In this document: positions 17,136 to 26,070 of the stretch, piece by piece
How the letters are laid out: every line of letters begins with the position of its first letter
Numbering within the stretch: position 1 is the first letter of the stretch
Source: Bog-473 sp963736525
Lineage (GTDB): Bacteria; Actinomycetota; Acidimicrobiia; Acidimicrobiales; RAAP-2
DNA length: 64,000 nucleotides
Reading direction: 5' to 3'
Assembly: GCA_963736525.1 (NCBI GenBank)
Contig: CAVTPF010000004.1
Span: forward strand, 62,001 to 126,000
Notes under the pieces: generated by a model
Seen by the model: the letters and a program-made list of their open reading frames with translations, nothing else
What the model was told of the DNA's origin: nothing
Database searches by the model: none
Made by a program: the position numbers and the translations under genes

Positions 17136-18070
17136 CCGTACCGCCCCATGAGGGGGAAGGCACCAACGGTGGCCTTCCGGCGGTCCATCTGCATCATCTC
17201 CGTCTCCCAACGCCGGTCGGCCGACAGGTGCACGACTCCCGTGCGCATCCGGCTCGGATTGCCGGCAACCGTGTGGGAACGGGCGAGCCGTACCTCGTCG
17301 GTCGCCAGGAACGGGAGATCGGTCGGTGAACGGCCGAAGCGCTCGAGCACGTGACTGAGCTCGCGGGCTGGCTCCTCCATGACGTCCTCGTAGCGGAGCG
17401 CCACGTAGCGCCGCCCGAGGCGTGGCCGGATGAGCATCTCGATCGCACTGTTCCACGCCGTCCACCAGGCGGCGCTGTGCAACGCGCCATGGTGCGGCGG
17501 GTGATCGACGCCACCCTCCACGGAGCCGTTCCTGTTGGGTCGCTCCCAGGAGAAGGCTACCGCCCGAGGGTCGCGCACGATGTGCAGCACCGTGAGATCG
17601 ACGTCGGGCCGCGACGCCAGGAGTAGCGCCTCGGCCGGGTGCTTCGACGAGTCGACGATGACCGCTTCACCCGTCGAGGCGAGCAGGGCCTGGTAGATGC
17701 CCGAGAGCACGTCCCCGTAGTTGATGGCGGTGTCGGGCGCACGTGGGGACCGTCGCCGCGCCGCCCAGTAGAGCGCGGGGAGGTCGCGCGTCCGCGCACT
17801 CTGATCCCGCATGGAACGGATCGTTCGCGTCGTGTACCCCGTCGCGGTCTCCATGGAATGCAACAACGGGCCCCACAGAGGGCAGTGCTCGACGACCTCA
17901 CCGCAACCGCACAGGTGGAGCGCCGGGTCGGTGTCCCACAGCGAGCGCAGTTCGCCGACCGACAAGAACCCGGGAACCTGACCGAGGACGCGATCGATGA
18001 TCGTGGTTCCGCTCCGGCCCCACCCGCAGATGTACAGCACGCGGGATCGGACCAACGGATGTGGCCGCAT
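17090..18070 (-). CDS. PAPS-dependent sulfotransferase (paralogue, opposite strand)
   Basis: A 326-residue sulfotransferase-family protein, clearly a paralogue of the 16170-17135 gene. Shared features are the P-loop GWGRSGTT (residues 16-23), a C-G-C element near residue 53, an IVDSSK core strand, HIVRDPRAVAFSW, and ALRYED in the last third. The ATG at 18070 is preferred over in-frame starts further upstream. It is transcribed against the flippase/GT4 operon, and its last 46 bases lie inside the coding end of the first sulfotransferase. Two sulfotransferases in one polysaccharide region suggest sulfation at two positions. Confidence 0.88.
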   Translation of the reverse strand: MRPHPLVRSRVLYICGWGRSGTTIIDRVLGQVPGFLSVGELRSLWDTDPALHLCGCGEVVEHCPLWGPLLHSMETATGYTTRTIRSMRDQSARTRDLPALYWAARRRSPRAPDTAINYGDVLSGIYQALLASTGEAVIVDSSKHPAEALLLASRPDVDLTVLHIVRDPRAVAFSWERPNRNGSVEGGVDHPPHHGALHSAAWWTAWNSAIEMLIRPRLGRRYVALRYEDVMEEPARELSHVLERFGRSPTDLPFLATDEVRLARSHTVAGNPSRMRTGVVHLSADRRWETEMMQMDRRKATVGAFPLMGRYGYRVGRPSAIVRPMG

Positions 18071-18292
18071 GCAGCGAGCGTATCCCCGCATGTTTCGCCG
18101 TCTCCATCCGGGCTGCGGAAGTGAACGTTGCATGGCTGTTTCGCGAACTCCTCGCGTCAGCGTGACACGCAGGAGACAGCCACTCGACATCTCTCCTCTC
18201 GCCTCAACGGGCGCGGAACCCCTTCGGTATGCTGCGCGGACCAGGTGGTGGCGACGGATCTCGGAGGCGGTGCAGCCTTGCAGGAGGACGAC

Positions 18293-20200
18293 ATGACTGA
18301 GGTCGAGCGACCCCTCGACGATGGTGCGGAGGACGTCGGCGGCCGGCTCTCGAGCCGGCGAAACATGCTGCTGATGAGCCTCGCCGCCATGGGCGGCGCC
18401 GCCGCCGCGACGGCGGGTTCCGAATTGCTGTCGTCGGATCCCGCCGGAGCCGACTTCGAGGCCATCCTCATCGATTCGGTGAACGTGGGAGCCCCCAATG
18501 AGGTCACCGTGCTGCAGCCGAATGCGAGCGGCAACACGTTCGGCAGCCTGTTCCGCGCCGCCATCCAGGACTGGGGCGGGCAGGTCTACAACGTGAGGGC
18601 GTACGGCGCCACGGGCAACGGGAGCACCGACGACACGGCCGCCATTCAAGCGGCCCAGGCTGCGGCGGGACCCGGCTGCGTGTACTTCCCGCCGGGGACG
18701 TACCTGGTGGGCAGCCCGGGGGACGGGTCGCTCACCATCGGGACGCCGGGCCAGACCTTCAAGCTCGAGGCTGGTGCCGTCATCATGGCCGCCAGCGGCA
18801 TGACGGCGCCGGTGATCACGGTCAACGTGGCCGGTGTCTCGCTCCTCGGGCCGGGGACGATCGACGGCAACGCGAGCGGGCAGACCGGGACGCCCGGCAC
18901 CCAATTCGACTGCGTGCTGTTCATCACGTCGGGCAGCACGCTGGGCGACGACGGACTGGTCCAGGGCCTGGTCGTGCAGAACTCGGCGTGGATCGGGATC
19001 GAGACCATCAATGTGAATCGGACCCGGATCGTCCTCAACCAGATACTCAGCTGCGCGCAGGGTGCCATCTCGTCCAAGTCCACCAGCGCCAGTCCTGTCG
19101 TCGAGGGACCGAGCGTGATCGGCAACCGCGTCTCTCTCGCCGCGACGAACGTCAATGCCGGCATCAACGTGCAGGCGACCAACTCGACCAACCCGGTGCT
19201 CTACGCGCAAATCAGTGACAATCAGGTCGACATCCCGAACGACACGGATGCGCTGGGGTACCAGGTCGAGAACTGTGCCTACTCACGTGTGGTCGGCAAC
19301 CGGGGCCGCTCGCAGGGCCAGGTGTTCTCCGTCGTGGGAGGCACGGACAACGTCGTGATGGGCAACACGGCCCTCGCCATCGGCAACGGAACGGGCATAG
19401 AGTTGGGATCGAATTACTCCACGTGCATCGGAAACACGGTCGCGGCCCAGAGCTCGGGATCGGGCATCCACGCCGACAACGTCGCCGGCACCCACGTCGT
19501 CATCTCCAACAACAAGGTGACCGGTGCCCACAACGCCGGCATCAGCGTCGGTTCGTACGACCATGTGGTCGTCACTGGGAACATCGTGCACCAGTCGAGC
19601 GCCGCGGCCGCGGGATTCGGGGTGATCGAGGTCTCACCAACCAACGCAGGCCTGATCGTCATCGCGGACAACGTCCTGGACGCCCAGTCGGCGACCCAGT
19701 ACGCCGTGCTCGTCGACAACCTCACGTCGACCTCGCTCCAGACCGTGATCCATGACAACACCATCCTCGGGATACCCTCAGGGGCGTCAAATGCGGCCTT
19801 TCGGTTCTCCGGCGCGGGGGTGGTGACGGACCTCCTCGTGCACGACAACACCATCGGCTCGGGCATCGTCGTCTACACACTCCTGCCGGGGCTGTCCTTC
19901 GGAGCCAACGTGCGCTTCGTCCACAACATCGTCGTGGGTGGCGCACCCGGCTTCGGGGTCAGCCCCGTCACCTTGCCGGCGTCGGGATCTGCCTACACCA
20001 ACCCCGGCCCATACACCGAGATCCTCTACCTGCAGGGCGGACGACTGGGCCCCCACAGCGGCGTGGTCAAGGACGGCCGCGACATCGTGCCGAGCGGCGT
20101 GGTCCTGAAGACTCCAGCGGCCATCTGGCTGGACCCGGGTGAGTCCGTGACCACCACCTACACCGTCGCACCGACGGCGTGGAAGGACATCAAGGTCTAG
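18293..20200 (+). CDS. Tat-exported pectate-lyase-superfamily beta-helix protein
   Basis: A 635-residue protein. The N-terminus has a twin-arginine type signal (SSRRNMLLMSLAAMGG, residues 16-31) and an Ala-rich region. Residues 95-150 show the pectate lyase superfamily entry motif (VRAYGATGNGSTDDTAAIQAA and VYFPPGTYLV). A long right-handed beta-helix with many N-x-V / G-N turns follows to residue 560, then a C-terminal beta cap. An AGGAGG site stands six bases before ATG 18293. It may degrade or modify the polysaccharide made by its neighbours, but catalytic residues cannot be assigned. The next gene, a GT26 enzyme, starts five bases downstream. Confidence 0.87.
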   Translation: MTEVERPLDDGAEDVGGRLSSRRNMLLMSLAAMGGAAAATAGSELLSSDPAGADFEAILIDSVNVGAPNEVTVLQPNASGNTFGSLFRAAIQDWGGQVYNVRAYGATGNGSTDDTAAIQAAQAAAGPGCVYFPPGTYLVGSPGDGSLTIGTPGQTFKLEAGAVIMAASGMTAPVITVNVAGVSLLGPGTIDGNASGQTGTPGTQFDCVLFITSGSTLGDDGLVQGLVVQNSAWIGIETINVNRTRIVLNQILSCAQGAISSKSTSASPVVEGPSVIGNRVSLAATNVNAGINVQATNSTNPVLYAQISDNQVDIPNDTDALGYQVENCAYSRVVGNRGRSQGQVFSVVGGTDNVVMGNTALAIGNGTGIELGSNYSTCIGNTVAAQSSGSGIHADNVAGTHVVISNNKVTGAHNAGISVGSYDHVVVTGNIVHQSSAAAAGFGVIEVSPTNAGLIVIADNVLDAQSATQYAVLVDNLTSTSLQTVIHDNTILGIPSGASNAAFRFSGAGVVTDLLVHDNTIGSGIVVYTLLPGLSFGANVRFVHNIVVGGAPGFGVSPVTLPASGSAYTNPGPYTEILYLQGGRLGPHSGVVKDGRDIVPSGVVLKTPAAIWLDPGESVTTTYTVAPTAWKDIKV

Positions 20201-20205
20201 CGGTC

Positions 20206-21018
20206 GTGAACACCGGGGCTGAGCCAGTCCCTCGGGTCGACGTGCTGGGGGTGGGCATCTCGTGTGTCGATCTCGAGACCACGACGGAGATCTTCGCGAA
20301 GTGGATCGCCAACGAGGCGCGCCGGTACGTCTGCGTGACCGGCATGCACGGCGTCATGGAGTCCCAATCGGACGACGCGCTCCGGGAAATCCACAACGCA
20401 TCGGGCCTCACGACGCCCGACGGCATGTCCATGGTCTATGCGGGCCGCTGGGCGGGAGCCCGGCTCGCACGGGTCTACGGGCCCGATCTGATGGAGGAGG
20501 TCCTGGCGGCGGCGCAGGAGGCCGGGTGGTCGAGTTACTTCGTGGGCGGGGCACCCGGGGTCGCGTCGCGTCTCGTCTCGATGCTGCGGGGCCGGTTCCC
20601 AGGCCTCGTGGTCGCCGGATCCTCGAGTCCCCCCTTCCGGCGCCTCAGCGCGGCCGAGGACGAGGAGCTCGTGCAGGAGATCAATGGGTCGGGGGCCGAC
20701 ATCGTCTGGGTCGGCCTCGGGACGCCCAAGCAGGAGTTCTGGATGGCCGAGCACCGGTCCCGGCTCGAGCCGGCGGTGCTCGTGGGTGTCGGAGCGGCCT
20801 TCGATCTCCTCTCCGGAACCGTCCGCCAGGCCCCCCGCTGGGTGCAGCGGAGCGGCTTCGAGTGGCTCTTCCGGCTGGCCGTGGAGCCCCGGCGGCTCTG
20901 GCGGCGCTACCTCCTCAACATCCCCCGCTTCGCGGTGGCGCTGGTGCGCCGGCCCCCGACGATGCGGCCGACCCCTCCGGGGTCCCCCCTAGCGCACCTT
21001 GACGAACAAGGCGTGTGA
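20206..21018 (+). CDS. WecG/TagA/CpsF-family glycosyltransferase (GT26)
   Basis: A 270-residue enzyme with clear GT26 motifs: TPDGMSMVYAGRWAG near residue 65, the nucleotide-binding GLGTPKQEFW near 175, and the C-terminal RAPRW-like end QAPRWVQRSGFEWLFRL. The family adds the second sugar (ManNAc-type) to polyprenyl-diphosphate-linked acceptors in teichoic acid, ECA or exopolysaccharide synthesis, at the cytoplasmic membrane. The GTG at 20206 is chosen, five bases after the beta-helix gene. It probably acts right after the sugar transferase at 22595-24199. Its 3' end overlaps the convergent Ig-repeat gene by 30 bases. Confidence 0.93.
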   Translation: MNTGAEPVPRVDVLGVGISCVDLETTTEIFAKWIANEARRYVCVTGMHGVMESQSDDALREIHNASGLTTPDGMSMVYAGRWAGARLARVYGPDLMEEVLAAAQEAGWSSYFVGGAPGVASRLVSMLRGRFPGLVVAGSSSPPFRRLSAAEDEELVQEINGSGADIVWVGLGTPKQEFWMAEHRSRLEPAVLVGVGAAFDLLSGTVRQAPRWVQRSGFEWLFRLAVEPRRLWRRYLLNIPRFAVALVRRPPTMRPTPPGSPLAHLDEQGV

Positions 21019-22515
21019 ACTGCTCGGACCGTCGTTGGCGTCGCCCGAGTACATCGCCACCACGTCGAACGGGGAGCCAGGCTGGGGCAGGCCGCCCGTG
21101 AGCGAACAGGTCGCGCCGCTCGGGGTGAGCACGATGGCATTGGAGCCCCCGTCGCACGTGATGGCCGGCGACGACGCCGGGGTGAACTTGATCTGCTGGT
21201 CCGTCGCCGACGTCGGCGTGGTCGACAGGTCCACGGCCGGGCTGGTCGCCAAGACGGTGGTCCCGCCCGTGATGTCGCCCGGCGTCGTCAGGTCCGTCAC
21301 GACATCACCGACCTGGACGTCGGCGAGCGAGCATCCCGTCACCCGGCCGACGCTCGACACCGTCGTGAGAGTGCACCCGCTCTGGGTGATCGGCTGCGAG
21401 GTGAAGGTGAAGGTGACCGTTCCCGTGGGGACCACGCCCTGCAGCGAGGGGACGACCGACGCGGTGAAGTGCACCGGCGTGCCGTGTACCGGCGGCATGG
21501 GATTGCCCGCCACGTAGGTCTTCGAGGAGAGGGGGTCGATGCCCTGGCTGGCGCTCTGTTGGCTTGAGGAGTAGTTGAGACTCCCGGTGTAGGCCGCCAT
21601 CACGGTGTACGGCGCACCGCTGGCGACGAGCTGGCCGGCGGCCACGACGCACGTCGCCGTCCCCGTCCGGCTGACCGTGATGATGGTGCCGTTGGAACAG
21701 GCGATGGCCGGGCCTCCGCCCGTCGGCGTGATCGTGAACACGACACCGCCGGTGGGTGTCCCCGTCCCCGGGGAGACGGCGGTCACGGTGGCGGTGTAAC
21801 GGGCGGCGTGGCCCGAGGGATAAAGGTCGTGGGGGTTGTCCTGGAACGTGAGGGATTCGGTGGGTGACCCCGTCGCCGGCAAGGACAGCACCATGGTGTT
21901 CGGCATCGCGTGCTTGTCGAGCGTGACGACCGTCGTCCCGCCCTGGATGGCACCCTCGGTGTCGGTGACGGTCGCACCGGGTGTGACGCCGCTGAGAGAG
22001 GGGCAGGTCACGTTCACGGTGATGTTGAGCACGCACCCGCCCTGGGTCACCGGCGAGGTGACGGCCGTCGACGTGAGCGAGACCGAACTGTCGGAAAGGC
22101 CCACCGACTGTGTCACCGAATTGGACGAGCTGGGGTCGTTGTTGGGATCGCCGAGGTAATTGGACGTCACGACGACCGACACATCCTCGGAGGCCGAGAG
22201 CGCGGTGGTCGTGCACTGCGCCACACCGGCGACCAGCGGCTCGGTGTCCGTCGCACCCGCACAGACGTTCGGGGCACCCGGGATGGTGAAGGTCACCGAA
22301 CCCGTCGGCACTGGCCCGGGAGGCACCTCCGAGACGGTCGCGGTGAAGGTGACGGATTGCCCCGTCACCGATGGGTTCGGCGAGGAGGCGAGCACGGTCT
22401 GGGTGACTGACGGGTTCGCCGACGCCGACCCACTGAACGTATACACGCCGAAACCCGCCCCCGCGAGCACCACCGCCATGGCGGCGATCCTGACCTTCAC
22501 CGGAATTCTCGCCAT
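20989..22515 (-). CDS. Secreted Ig-repeat (Big_3_5) protein
   Basis: A 508-residue exported protein. A signal peptide covers residues 1-33 (VRIAAMAVVLAGAGFGVY then SASA). Four Big_3_5-like repeats follow, each with V-T-F-T-A-T-V, P-T-G-x-V-x-F-T-I and a closing Y-x-G/S-x-x-N-x-x-S-S motif. Several paired Cys residues suggest disulfides. There is no sorting motif or membrane anchor. Repeat architecture resembles the Ig protein at 9974-11941, though the C-termini differ. Likely an extracellular matrix or adhesion component. The stop region overlaps the GT26 gene on the other strand by 30 bases. Confidence 0.85.
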   Translation of the reverse strand: MARIPVKVRIAAMAVVLAGAGFGVYTFSGSASANPSVTQTVLASSPNPSVTGQSVTFTATVSEVPPGPVPTGSVTFTIPGAPNVCAGATDTEPLVAGVAQCTTTALSASEDVSVVVTSNYLGDPNNDPSSSNSVTQSVGLSDSSVSLTSTAVTSPVTQGGCVLNITVNVTCPSLSGVTPGATVTDTEGAIQGGTTVVTLDKHAMPNTMVLSLPATGSPTESLTFQDNPHDLYPSGHAARYTATVTAVSPGTGTPTGGVVFTITPTGGGPAIACSNGTIITVSRTGTATCVVAAGQLVASGAPYTVMAAYTGSLNYSSSQQSASQGIDPLSSKTYVAGNPMPPVHGTPVHFTASVVPSLQGVVPTGTVTFTFTSQPITQSGCTLTTVSSVGRVTGCSLADVQVGDVVTDLTTPGDITGGTTVLATSPAVDLSTTPTSATDQQIKFTPASSPAITCDGGSNAIVLTPSGATCSLTGGLPQPGSPFDVVAMYSGDANDGPSSSHALFVKVR

Positions 22516-22594
22516 GACCTGCAGCGGCCCTTCTTCCTCTCCGGTCTATCCGGTGACGGGTGACGGTGCGGCCCCACCGACACCGGGACCCGTG

Positions 22595-24199
22595 TCAGTA
22601 CGCTCCCATTCGGCGCAGGACGCTGACCGGCGTCTGGAGGAGTATGCGAAGGTCCCACAAGAGCGACCATGAGCCGACGTAGACCGAGTCCAGCCGGCAG
22701 AGGTCGTCCCAACTCAGATCGCTGCGCCCACTGACCTGCCACAATCCGGTCATGCCGGGGGGCATGTCGAAGCGTGCGGCGGCCGGACCCCGCGAGAGGG
22801 CCGGGAACTCCTCGACCGGGAACGGGCGAGGGCCGACCAGCGACATCGTGCCGCCGATCACGTTGAAGAGCTGTGGGAGCTCGTCGATGCTGAAGCGCCG
22901 CAGGAACCCCCCCACCCTGGTGACCCGGGGATCGTGCTCCATCTTGAACCGGGGTCCGTCGGCGTCGCTCTGCTCCATGAGGTCGCCGCGCAGGGACTCC
23001 GCGTTCTCGACCATCGTGCGGAACTTCCAAATGGAGAAGTGCTCCCCACCCAGCCCGGCGCGACGCTGCCGGAAGAAGGCGGGCCCGGGTGAGTCCAACC
23101 TGATGGCGAGCACGGCGGCGAGCAGGACCGGTGCGAACAGGACCAGGGCGAGCGACCCGATCACCAGGTCGACGGCGCGCTTCCCAAACCGGGCCAGGGT
23201 CCCGTGCTGAGCCGGCACCAGCGGCACCAGCGGCATGCCGGCCAGGTCCGCCGTGCCGGAGCGCCAGGTCATCAACTCGTAGAGCGACGGCACAATGGCC
23301 ACGTCGACCACACCGAGCAGCGGCCGGATGATTTCGGAGACGGCCAACCACGGGACCCGGGGGATGGCGACGATGACGCGGTCGACCTCGAGCTCCTCGC
23401 AGAGCAACGGCAGGTCCGCCAGGGTGCCGATGGTATCGAACCCGGGAAGAGGGTCGTCGTCGACCATGCCCAGTGCCGTGATGAGCCCGTGGCGCCGCAG
23501 GCGCTGCAGGACGTGGTCACCGGCTTCACCCGCCCCGACGACCACCACACGCTGTGCGCGCAACAGACCCAGCCGGGTCCCGAGGTGGCTCACGGCCGAC
23601 CGGACCATCGGCACGGAGACGATGCTGGGGACCAGGAGGCACGCTGCCAACGCGAACGTCGCCAGCACGCCGGCCGACGATCCAACGGAGAGCAGGATGG
23701 CGACGGTGCACAGCGCCGCCACCGGCAGCGAACGGGACACCTTGGTCACGACCCCCATCCCCGACGGGATGATGCGCAGTCCGTTACCCCGGTACATGCC
23801 GTGGTACAGGAACGAGATCAGCAAGGCCGGGATGACCAGCCAGGGCGCCCAGCTCGTCGGCGCGCCGAGACCGGCGGCGGTGGCGACGCCGAGCCCCAAT
23901 CCGACGGACAGCGCGGCACCCGCCAGGTCCATCGCGAGTGGGGCGATGATGCTCTGCACTCGTCGCCGGTTGGGCCTGACCCCCCTACCGGCGCGTGCGG
24001 TGCTCGTCCGTTGGACCGGGTCGGCGGTGCGGAGCCTGGCCTCCTGGGCCTGGAGGTGTGCCAGTGGGGAGTCCGCTTCGCCGGTGCCCGGGATGGCGAT
24101 CGTCGGTGGAGCGGGCTGCGTCGCGGCGGCGGATCGGAGGGCCTCAGGCGGGGGCCCAGTCTCCTCGCTGATCGCCGTCGCCACTCCCGGATCGTCCAC
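22595..24199 (-). CDS. Polyprenyl-phosphate glycosylphosphotransferase (WbaP/CpsE-type sugar transferase)
   Basis: A protein of about 530 residues. Four N-terminal membrane helices (about 90-200) are followed by a CoA-binding-like Rossmann region starting VVVVGAGEAGDHVL. A further helix near 350 precedes the catalytic bacterial sugar transferase domain with KFRTMV, the SIDELPQLFNV motif, MSLVGPRP and GMTGLWQVSGRS. It transfers a sugar-1-phosphate to undecaprenyl phosphate, starting the repeat unit. The start is uncertain: GTG 24199 or GTG 24184 are best. The 5' end overlaps the gene upstream by up to 56 bases. A second enzyme of this type is at 56601-57953. Confidence 0.92.
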   Translation of the reverse strand: MDDPGVATAISEETGPPPEALRSAAATQPAPPTIAIPGTGEADSPLAHLQAQEARLRTADPVQRTSTARAGRGVRPNRRRVQSIIAPLAMDLAGAALSVGLGLGVATAAGLGAPTSWAPWLVIPALLISFLYHGMYRGNGLRIIPSGMGVVTKVSRSLPVAALCTVAILLSVGSSAGVLATFALAACLLVPSIVSVPMVRSAVSHLGTRLGLLRAQRVVVVGAGEAGDHVLQRLRRHGLITALGMVDDDPLPGFDTIGTLADLPLLCEELEVDRVIVAIPRVPWLAVSEIIRPLLGVVDVAIVPSLYELMTWRSGTADLAGMPLVPLVPAQHGTLARFGKRAVDLVIGSLALVLFAPVLLAAVLAIRLDSPGPAFFRQRRAGLGGEHFSIWKFRTMVENAESLRGDLMEQSDADGPRFKMEHDPRVTRVGGFLRRFSIDELPQLFNVIGGTMSLVGPRPFPVEEFPALSRGPAAARFDMPPGMTGLWQVSGRSDLSWDDLCRLDSVYVGSWSLLWDLRILLQTPVSVLRRMGAY

Positions 24200-24596
24200 C
24201 GACCCGGAGGTTAGGGAACCCAGGTAAACGGGGGTCGAACGGATTGTGATACCCGGATGATTCCGGGGTGAACAGGGGGTGGATCCGGCCTCTGGGCAGT
24301 TCGGGAATGCTGTGGGCCGACTGGAAGTCCGGTCCGCCGGCAGCGGGGGGCAGCTCGAGCACGCCCGGGAGGGTCCCGCGGATGGCCCGCGCCCCGTCCG
24401 TGTCCGCCCAACGCCACAACGTCGCCTCCGGAACGAGCCTCTGGCGAATCCGGCCCTGCCACAGGCGCCTGCGGTCGACCGCCCACGCCCGGTGGGCGAA
24501 CCCGTGCGGGTCGACGTACCACGAGCCCATGCCCGACGGGTTCGCCGCGCTGCGGAGCCGTGCGGCGGCAAGCTTGGGACGGCGGCGGCGCAACAT
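24144..24596 (-). CDS. Hypothetical protein, unknown function
   Basis: A 150-residue frame with strong GC3 bias, as expected of real coding sequence here. Features are an Arg/Lys-rich start (MLRRRRPKL), a GSWYVDPHGFAHRAW segment, many Trp and Arg residues, and no signal or membrane helix. I do not recognise a family. The ATG follows the stop of the decayed cupredoxin frame by two bases. The 3' end overlaps the start of the sugar transferase, and GC3 bias weakens after about residue 130. It could be a genuine small protein or the remains of a longer gene. Confidence 0.5.
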   Translation of the reverse strand: MLRRRRPKLAAARLRSAANPSGMGSWYVDPHGFAHRAWAVDRRRLWQGRIRQRLVPEATLWRWADTDGARAIRGTLPGVLELPPAAGGPDFQSAHSIPELPRGRIHPLFTPESSGYHNPFDPRLPGFPNLRVGGRSGSGDGDQRGDWAPA

Positions 24597-24598
24597 GG

Positions 24599-24850
24599 TC
24601 AGTTGTCGAAGACCCCGACCTGGGTCTTCCCGTGGAAGCCCTGGGGGGTGATGTACTCGAACTGGTCGATCCCGGCCGGCGGCACCAAGGAGGCGAAGAG
24701 CCAGGCGGGGAGCAAGCCGTTCTTGGTGTAGACGACGTTGTGACCCGTGGACACCCGTGGAGACACCGCGAGGCCGTTCGCCTCGGTCGACACGGTCACC
24801 GATTGTCCGTTGACGATGACGGTGCCCGACGCGAACGCGGGAGCCGTGGT
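24599..24850 (-). pseudogene. Truncated cupredoxin-like lipoprotein gene (internal deletion, no signal)
   Basis: Translation gives VIVNGQSVTVSTEANGLAV, then LLPAWLFAS, then PPAGIDQFEY and GFHGKTQVGVF. This is collinear with the intact lipoprotein at 32955-33476, but lacks the signal peptide/lipobox and about 33 central residues. The frame stays open across the deletion. It lies downstream of the sortase-like gene, where the intact copy would be expected. Confidence 0.85.
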
Positions 24851-24902
24851 GAGGCGGCCAGCGCGCCGATTTCAACAGCGAACATCATGATTGGTATCGA
24901 CC

Positions 24903-26051
24903 TCACAGGGTTGGGGGTAGCAAAAGGTACACATTTGAAAACCACTCGAGTGCCAGCGCGAGCACGATCGGCGTGCTGACGAGATACACGGTCCAGATCT
25001 GCCGCGGTGCCCTGCGATACACGACGAAGGTCACGATGAGGGCGGCAGCAAAAACGAGGCCCCACAGCACCGACGGACCGATCGCAGACGCGTCGCCCGC
25101 CAGCGCGCGCTGGGACGCGGGCGCGAGCGTCGTCGGGACCGGGGCATGCGCCGGTGCACTGGTCAGCTTCGCAATGACGTAGGCGCGTCCGGTGGGGATG
25201 AAGGGTGCATTGGCCGTGACCAGCGTGAGCCGCGCCGTCCTGGTGGGGCTGATCGGATCCACTTCACCAGCGGTCGCGGTGCCCACCTGTTCGACCTCGT
25301 AGCGAAACACGCCCAGGCCGGTCACGATCGTGATGGGATCACCGCGACGCAGGCTGAGGATGTGGGCGAACGGCGCACCGCTCGTGCTCCGACGACCCGC
25401 TATGACGGAGTTGCCCCTGGTCCCCGGCCGCGCCGTGCCCACCATGGCACCCGGGCCCTTTGCGGTGTCCGCGGCACTGGTCCCCTCGACCACGACCTGC
25501 TTCAGGCCGATGCTCGGGATGAGCAGCACGGCCACCGGTTGCCCTTCGGGGGGCACGCGGCCGCTGTAGAGGGCCTGCGCTGACGGGGTCAGGAACTCGT
25601 TGAGCAGCGCGTGCTGCTCCCGCTGCTGCTGCAGGCCGGTGAACATGAACGCGTAGACGACGAAGAGCACGAGGCACGCGCCCACGGTCACGAAGCTCAG
25701 GGCCACGGCCAGCATCAGCCGGTCGGCTCGTTGCTCGGTGCTGGCGGCCGGCGCCGCGTCGGTGCGGATCGCCGTCTTGGCTCGATGAATGACCGAGACC
25801 CTGTCGATCCCTTCGGGATCACGGAACGCCGGGACTGGCTCCGCGACGAGCGAGCGGGTGATGCGCCCCCCGGGCGCGTCCCCGTGGAGAACGCGCCGGG
25901 CCGCGCCACCCGAGCGGGTTCGCGTGCGTGGGTAACGCCCCTCCGTCGGGTCCGGGACGAAATACCTCCGCAGGCGGTGCAGTGAACCGCGACGTGGGGG
26001 CCAATCGCTCACCGGCGGTGCAGGGCGCGCCTTCTCGGCGACCGGCGTCAC
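24903..26051 (-). CDS. Sortase-like membrane protein lacking catalytic His and Cys (pseudo-sortase)
   Basis: A 382-residue protein. A basic cytoplasmic N-terminal part (1-105) precedes a membrane helix (about 112-138). A sortase-fold domain follows (about 170-300), then two C-terminal membrane helices (about 325-375). The sortase pattern is clear: I-A-G-x-R-x-T-S-G-A-P-F and L-T-L-V-T. However, the active-site His is Arg (residue 220) and the active-site Cys is Ala (residue 280). The downstream Arg (289, in PTGRAYVIAKL) is kept. It should therefore not act as a transpeptidase. The GTG at 26051 follows the surface protein gene by 19 bases. A 3' remnant of a second copy is at 33487-33597. Confidence 0.82.
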   Translation of the reverse strand: MTPVAEKARPAPPVSDWPPRRGSLHRLRRYFVPDPTEGRYPRTRTRSGGAARRVLHGDAPGGRITRSLVAEPVPAFRDPEGIDRVSVIHRAKTAIRTDAAPAASTEQRADRLMLAVALSFVTVGACLVLFVVYAFMFTGLQQQREQHALLNEFLTPSAQALYSGRVPPEGQPVAVLLIPSIGLKQVVVEGTSAADTAKGPGAMVGTARPGTRGNSVIAGRRSTSGAPFAHILSLRRGDPITIVTGLGVFRYEVEQVGTATAGEVDPISPTRTARLTLVTANAPFIPTGRAYVIAKLTSAPAHAPVPTTLAPASQRALAGDASAIGPSVLWGLVFAAALIVTFVVYRRAPRQIWTVYLVSTPIVLALALEWFSNVYLLLPPTL

Positions 26052-26070
26052 GACAGGCGCACCGAGGAGC

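Noticed and set aside
24268..24651. Plus-strand frame of 127 codons opposite the hypothetical gene
   Set aside because: Codon bias and the start context favour the minus-strand frame at 24144-24596.
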